Part shown: positions 60,076 to 64,000 of the stretch, piece by piece
How the letters are laid out: every line of letters starts with the position of its first letter
Position numbering within the stretch: position 1 is the stretch's first letter
Assembly (NCBI RefSeq): GCF_017491605.1
Contig: NZ_JAFGYY010000006.1
Location: forward strand, 62,001 to 126,000
DNA from: Pseudomonas sp. 30_B
GTDB lineage: Bacteria; Pseudomonadota; Gammaproteobacteria; Pseudomonadales; Pseudomonadaceae
Direction of reading: 5' to 3'
Length of the DNA: 64,000 nt
Notes under the pieces: model-generated
What the model saw: the letters and a program-made list of their open reading frames with translations, nothing else
What the model was told of the DNA's origin: nothing
The model's database searches: none
Translations under genes and position numbers: made by a program

Positions 60076-60933
60076 ATGTCCGTTCACTCCCTGCAAGCTG
60101 CCGGGGCCATGTCGCCCCGCAAGACCGGCCAGGAGGCGCCGACCGCGCGCGCCGAGACGGCCCAGCCGATGGTGAGCTTCCGCAACGTGTGCAAGAGCTA
60201 TGGCAGCTTCAGCGTGCTCAAGGACCTCAACCTGGAAGTCGGCGCCAACGAAAAGGTCGCCATCATCGGCCCCAGCGGCTCCGGCAAGTCGACCCTGCTG
60301 CGCGCGCTGATGACCCTGGAGACCATCGACAGCGGCGTGATCTCGGTGGACGGCGAACCGCTGACCCACCTGATGCGCAACGACAGCCTGGTGCGCGCGC
60401 CGGAAAGCCATGTGCGCCGGGTGCGCAGCAAGATCGGCATGGTCTTCCAGTGCTTCAACCTGTTCCCGCACATGACTGCGCTGCGCAATGTGATGGAGGC
60501 GCCGGTGCAAGTGCTGGGCATGCGCCGCGACGAAGCCCGCGAGCGTGCGGTGGAGTTGCTGGAAATGGTCGGCCTGGGCGAAAAGCTCGACCACTATCCC
60601 TCGCAGCTCTCCGGCGGCCAGCAGCAACGGGTGGCCATCGCCCGCGCACTGGCGATGCGGCCGAAGGTGATGCTGTTCGACGAGGTGACCTCGGCGCTGG
60701 ACCCGGAGCTGTGCGGCGAGGTGCTCAACGTGGTGCGCCGGCTGGGCACCGAGCACAACCTGACCATGCTGATGGTCACTCACCAGATGGGCTTCGCCCG
60801 GGAGTTCGCCGACCGGGTGTGCTTCTTCCACCAGGGCAACATCCTGGAGCAGGGCAGCCCGCAGCAACTGTTTGGTCATCCGCAGCATGAGCGGACGCGG
60901 GCGTTCCTCAGTGCGGTGAACGAGGCGAGCTAG
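60076..60933 (+). CDS. ehuA: Ectoine ABC transporter ATPase EhuA
   Basis: 285 residues. Walker A GPSGSGKSTLLRAL, signature LSGGQQQRVAIARAL, Walker B KVMLFDEVTSALD. The ATG at 60076 has GGAGG upstream; an earlier ATG at 60049 overlaps ehuD. The first 35 residues (AGAMSPRKTGQEAPTARAE) are an extra non-ATPase tail. Its TAG stop lies in the same CTAG as the stop of the convergent pilZ gene. Confidence 0.9.
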   Translation: MSVHSLQAAGAMSPRKTGQEAPTARAETAQPMVSFRNVCKSYGSFSVLKDLNLEVGANEKVAIIGPSGSGKSTLLRALMTLETIDSGVISVDGEPLTHLMRNDSLVRAPESHVRRVRSKIGMVFQCFNLFPHMTALRNVMEAPVQVLGMRRDEARERAVELLEMVGLGEKLDHYPSQLSGGQQQRVAIARALAMRPKVMLFDEVTSALDPELCGEVLNVVRRLGTEHNLTMLMVTHQMGFAREFADRVCFFHQGNILEQGSPQQLFGHPQHERTRAFLSAVNEAS

Positions 60934-61205
60934 TCCTCTTCGACGAAACGCAGGCCGGCGCCTTCGGCGTCGGTGCGTATCACCTCCATCAGCAGGACCG
61001 GCGCTTCCATCGGCAGATCCTGCACCTGGCCGCTGACCTGGGTGCCCTCCGGCAACCCGGCCAGCGCCTCGTGACGCACGTAGACGCCGCCGTCGGACAG
61101 ATCACGGGTATGGCCGAACACCTCGCCGAAGCTGGGATGGCTGATCTTGATCCGGCACTTCATCGGGGTGCGTGGGTGTTGCCGTTGGTTGGCCATGGGT
61201 GGCAT
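60930..61205 (-). CDS. PilZ domain protein
   Basis: 91 residues (88 if the second ATG is used). QRQHPRTPMKCRIKISH holds the RxxxR c-di-GMP half and DLSDGGVYVR the DxSxxG half, so c-di-GMP binding is likely. Core Pseudomonas gene next to the lauroyl acyltransferase. The two starts are both poorly spaced from AGGA. Confidence 0.9.
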   Translation of the reverse strand: MPPMANQRQHPRTPMKCRIKISHPSFGEVFGHTRDLSDGGVYVRHEALAGLPEGTQVSGQVQDLPMEAPVLLMEVIRTDAEGAGLRFVEED

Positions 61206-61366
61206 CCGTCCTGAATGTCAGCGCACTAATGGGCCTGAAACCAGGGGGTCAGGTCAAGCCGATAAATGCAGGGAGCAGGGCGTGTGGTGCGTGGGCTAGA
61301 GAGCCGGAGCCGGAAGCCCCCGGCTCAAGGGGTGCCAGGGGCGTGGCAATTGTCGCTGCGCGTGGC

Positions 61367-62254
61367 TCAGTACCACCGGGCCTCGCCTTCCGGGCGCTTC
61401 TTGAAGCGCTTCATGGTCCACATGTACTGGCTCGGGTAGGCGCGTACGTACTTGGCCAGCTCGCGGCTGAGGGCGGCGACCGAGACCTCCATGTCCTTGT
61501 CGTACATATCCGCCGGCGCCGCTTCGAGAATGACCTTGTAGCCGCTGCCATCGGGCAGGCGCACCGCGTGGAAGAACACGCCGCGAGCCTTGCCGCGCGC
61601 GAGCAGGGAAGGCACGAACTTGCTGGTCAGCGCGGTGGTGCCCAGGTACGGCACGAACAGGCCCGAGCCCAGGTCCGGCTCCGGGTCGCAGGGAATGCCG
61701 ACGCAGCCGCCGTTCTTCACTTCCTTGATCACGCTCTTGATGCCTTCGGGCGTCGACGGCGCGACGCGGTTGCCCAGTTGCACGCGCTGCTTCTTCAGCA
61801 GCTCGTCCACCGCCTTGAGCTTGGGCGGCCGGTAGAAAATGATCGGCTTGGCGTAGGAGCAGTAGAAGTGGTTGAGCACTTCCCAGTTGCCCAGGTGACT
61901 GGTGATGCCGACCAGGCCGTCGCCGGAGGCCAGGGCCTCTTCCAGCACGTCCATGCCTTCCACTTCGCGGATGTACTGCAGCGACTTCTGCGGCGACCAC
62001 ATCCAGGCGCAGGCGCTTTCGGTGAGCGTGCGGCCGATGTCCATCAGGCTCTGGCCGAGCAGCTTCTCCAGCTCCGCCTGCGAAAGCTCGGGGAAGCAGT
62101 GCGCCAGGTTGGTCCGCGCCACCTCGCGGGAGCGGTTCGGAATCTTCCACATCAGCCAGCCGATACCCGCGCCCAAGGCCCCCACCGCGCGCCACGGCAG
62201 CATGGCGAACAACCGCAGGAAGCCCACCACCAGTGCGCCCTTGAATTTCTCCAC
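61367..62254 (-). CDS. Lipid A lauroyl (lysophospholipid) acyltransferase, HtrB/LpxL family
   Basis: 295 residues. One N-terminal membrane anchor; HLGNWEV is the H-x4-E catalytic motif of the LpxL/HtrB family; later GIPCDPEPDLGSGLFVPYLG lines the site. It adds a secondary acyl chain to lipid A at the inner membrane. The GTG at 62254 is chosen over the ATG at 62269 because the AAGGAG inside that ATG's reading (Met-Lys-Glu) is at ideal distance from the GTG. Confidence 0.88.
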   Translation of the reverse strand: MEKFKGALVVGFLRLFAMLPWRAVGALGAGIGWLMWKIPNRSREVARTNLAHCFPELSQAELEKLLGQSLMDIGRTLTESACAWMWSPQKSLQYIREVEGMDVLEEALASGDGLVGITSHLGNWEVLNHFYCSYAKPIIFYRPPKLKAVDELLKKQRVQLGNRVAPSTPEGIKSVIKEVKNGGCVGIPCDPEPDLGSGLFVPYLGTTALTSKFVPSLLARGKARGVFFHAVRLPDGSGYKVILEAAPADMYDKDMEVSVAALSRELAKYVRAYPSQYMWTMKRFKKRPEGEARWY

Positions 62255-62356
62255 GGGAAACTCCTTCATTCAGAGGCGCACATTCTAACCAGTGGCGCAG
62301 AGTGAAGGCGAAAGACGCATCTCAATCGCCTGAATCAGCGCACCCTGCTGATCCCC

Positions 62357-62436
62357 TGTAGGAGCGAGCTTGCTCGCGAACAGAGTTTTCCGGCGGCATC
62401 GGCGTTGGGCTGTTCGCGAGCAAGCTCGCTCCTACA
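62357..62436. repeat. Class A REP pair
   Basis: 62357-62381 and inverted 62412-62436. Confidence 0.9.
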
Positions 62437-62456
62437 AGTTACTTCCCCGTCCGTGA

Positions 62457-63005
62457 TCAGGAGAGTTCGGCATAACGATCGCAGTCGGTGGTGTGGTCCA
62501 TCACCATGCCGGTGGCCTGCATGAAGGCGTAGCAGATAGTTGGGCCGACGAAGGTAAAGCCGGCCTTGCGCAGGGCCTTGCTCATGGCTTCGGCCTCGGG
62601 CGTCACCGCCGGGACCTGGCCGCGTTCGCTGAAGTGATTGACCTTGGGCCGGCCGCCGACGAAGGACCAGAGGAAGCCCACCGGGTCCTCCAGCTCCAGC
62701 CAGGCCCGGGCGTTCTGCCGTGCCGCCTTGAGCTTGGCAAGGTTGCGGATGATGCCCGGGTCCTGCATGCGTTGTTCGATTTCCTCGTCGCTCATCCGCG
62801 CCAGGCGCTCGGGGTCGAAGCCGAACAGCACCTCGCGGTAGCGTTCGCGCTTCTTCAGCACGGTGATCCAGGACAGACCGGCCTGGGCGCCTTCGAGGAT
62901 CAGCATCTCGAACAGCGCCCGTGCATCACGCTGGGGCACACCCCACTCGGCATCGTGGTAGGCGATGTACAGCGGGTCGTCGTTACACCAGAAGCAGCGG
63001 GGCAT
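62457..63005 (-). CDS. tag: 3-methyladenine DNA glycosylase I
   Basis: 182 residues. CFWCNDDPLYIAYHDAEWG with the zinc Cys/His pattern, and ALFEMLILEGAQAGLSWITVLKKRERYREVL. C-terminal VMDHTTDCDRY supplies further zinc ligands. It excises 3-methyladenine from DNA. Confidence 0.96.
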   Translation of the reverse strand: MPRCFWCNDDPLYIAYHDAEWGVPQRDARALFEMLILEGAQAGLSWITVLKKRERYREVLFGFDPERLARMSDEEIEQRMQDPGIIRNLAKLKAARQNARAWLELEDPVGFLWSFVGGRPKVNHFSERGQVPAVTPEAEAMSKALRKAGFTFVGPTICYAFMQATGMVMDHTTDCDRYAELS

Positions 63006-63194
63006 GGCGGTCGTCCTGACAGGAAAAGTCCGACTATAGCCAATCCACTGTATGAAAACACAGTCATCCGGCGGATTTTCCTGTGGATTCGCGAACTTCC
63101 GCCGGGCGCCTGGAAATCGCTGTGAGGCCCAAGCCGCAAGCGTCTTGGGGTATACTGCCGGGTTTTAGTCGCATATCCAGCACAGGTGAAATTC

Positions 63195-64000
63195 GTGAGC
63201 CAGACTACGCCCGCCGTGCCCACCTTCCAGGACCTGATCCTCGCCCTGCAAAAATACTGGGCCGATCAGGGCTGTGTGGTGCTGCAGCCCTACGACATGG
63301 AAGTAGGCGCCGGCACCTTCCACACCGCCACCTTCCTCCGCGCCGTGGGCCCGGAAACCTGGAACGCGGCGTACGTGCAGCCCAGCCGCCGTCCCACCGA
63401 CGGCCGCTACGGCGAGAACCCCAACCGCCTGCAGCACTACTACCAGTTCCAGGTGGTCCTCAAGCCCAACCCGGAAAACTTCCAGGAGCTGTACCTGGGC
63501 TCGCTGAAGGCCATCGGCATCGACCCGCTGGTCCACGACATCCGCTTCGTCGAGGACAACTGGGAATCGCCGACCCTCGGCGCCTGGGGCCTGGGCTGGG
63601 AAATCTGGCTGAACGGCATGGAAGTCACCCAGTTCACCTACTTCCAGCAGGTCGGCGGCATCGAGTGCTACCCGGTCACCGGTGAGATCACCTACGGCCT
63701 GGAACGCCTGGCCATGTACATCCAGGGTGTCGATTCGGTGTACGACCTGGTGTGGGCCGACGGCCCGTTCGGCAAGGTCACCTACGGCGACGTGTTCCAC
63801 CAGAACGAAGTGGAGCAATCGACCTACAACTTCGAGCACGCCAACGTCGAGAAGCTGTTCGAACTGTTCGACTTCTACGAAAGCGAAGCCAACCGCCTGA
63901 TCGAGCTGCAGCTGCCGCTGCCGACCTACGAGATGGTCCTCAAGGCCTCGCACACCTTCAACCTGCTGGACGCCCGCCGTGCCATCTCGGTGACCGAGCG
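63195..64000 (+). CDS. glyQ: Glycyl-tRNA synthetase alpha subunit (5' part)
   Basis: Starts at a GTG (63195) with AGGTGA upstream and runs off the window after 268 codons. [45 protein letters not shown] and [33 protein letters not shown] are catalytic-subunit signatures of class IIc glycyl-tRNA synthetase. Expected to be followed by glyS. Confidence 0.97.
   Translation, partial: MSQTTPAVPTFQDLILALQKYWADQGCVVLQPYDMEVGAGTFHTATFLRAVGPETWNAAYVQPSRRPTDGRYGENPNRLQHYYQFQVVLKPNPENFQELYLGSLKAIGIDPLVHDIRFVEDNWESPTLGAWGLGWEIWLNGMEVTQFTYFQQVGGIECYPVTGEITYGLERLAMYIQGVDSVYDLVWADGPFGKVTYGDVFHQNEVEQSTYNFEHANVEKLFELFDFYESEANRLIELQLPLPTYEMVLKASHTFNLLDARRAISVTE

Overview
The window is chromosomal DNA of a high-GC Pseudomonas. 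The gene order glyQ, tag, lauroyl acyltransferase, pilZ, TPR protein, trkA, rsmB, fmt, def, lysM, dprA, tsaC, qor, hemF, aroE, SulP transporter, choline-binding protein, betC, LysR, trpA, trpB, trpI, dodecin, DUF1161 is, read backwards, the conserved block beside the chromosomal origin of P. aeruginosa (from memory, roughly PA0009 to PA0039). Gene content and the very many GTAGG-headed intergenic palindromes suit the P. aeruginosa / P. nitroreducens / P. citronellolis part of the genus. I cannot fix the species from sequence alone.

Layout. 1-4.2 kb: end of a sodium:solute symporter gene, a small RHH antitoxin / ParE-type toxin pair, a DUF2218 protein, a LysR regulator, an ElaA-type acetyltransferase and an epoxide-hydrolase-like enzyme. 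4.4-13.6 kb: a beta-oxidation module in two arms. The first arm is a fused hydratase/dehydrogenase plus two acyl-CoA dehydrogenases, like PimF-PimC-PimD; the second is an acyl-CoA ligase plus a 3-hydroxyacyl-CoA dehydrogenase. An IclR regulator lies between them, and both arms carry the same 17-bp near-palindrome just upstream. 13.7-20.1 kb: a lipoprotein with an HELAHQ motif, paired small lipoproteins, paired DUF1161 proteins, dodecin, and trpI divergent from trpBA. 20.3-28.8 kb: DUF945 protein, VOC protein, an AraC regulator divergent from a small ABM-domain protein, and a FecI-FecR-TonB-receptor iron unit with a Fur-like box. 28.8-33.9 kb: choline sulfate use (LysR, betC, choline-binding protein, SulP transporter). 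34-46.5 kb: housekeeping genes aroE, hemF, qor, tsaC, dprA, lysM, def, fmt, rsmB, trkA, trkH and a TPR protein.

46.8-60.9 kb is an apparently near-complete ectoine/hydroxyectoine uptake and catabolism locus placed between the TPR and pilZ genes. It has the transporter ehuBCDA, the MocR regulator enuR, eutB and eutC, doeA and doeB, the Lrp-type regulator doeX, and doeC and doeD. eutA is not present. A queuosine-precursor transporter gene lies within the block. In outline, Ehu imports ectoine, DoeA opens the ring, DoeB deacetylates to diaminobutyrate, and DoeD and DoeC give aspartate. EutB and EutC probably channel hydroxyectoine into the same route.

61-64 kb returns to core genes: a lipid A acyltransferase, tag and the start of glyQ. 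Intergenic gaps are filled with at least six palindromic repeat classes, five of which share GTAGG...CCTAC tips. At 9.0-9.2 kb there is a dense array of perfect stem-loops that no protein explains. No tRNA, rRNA, CRISPR array, integrase or transposase gene was seen.
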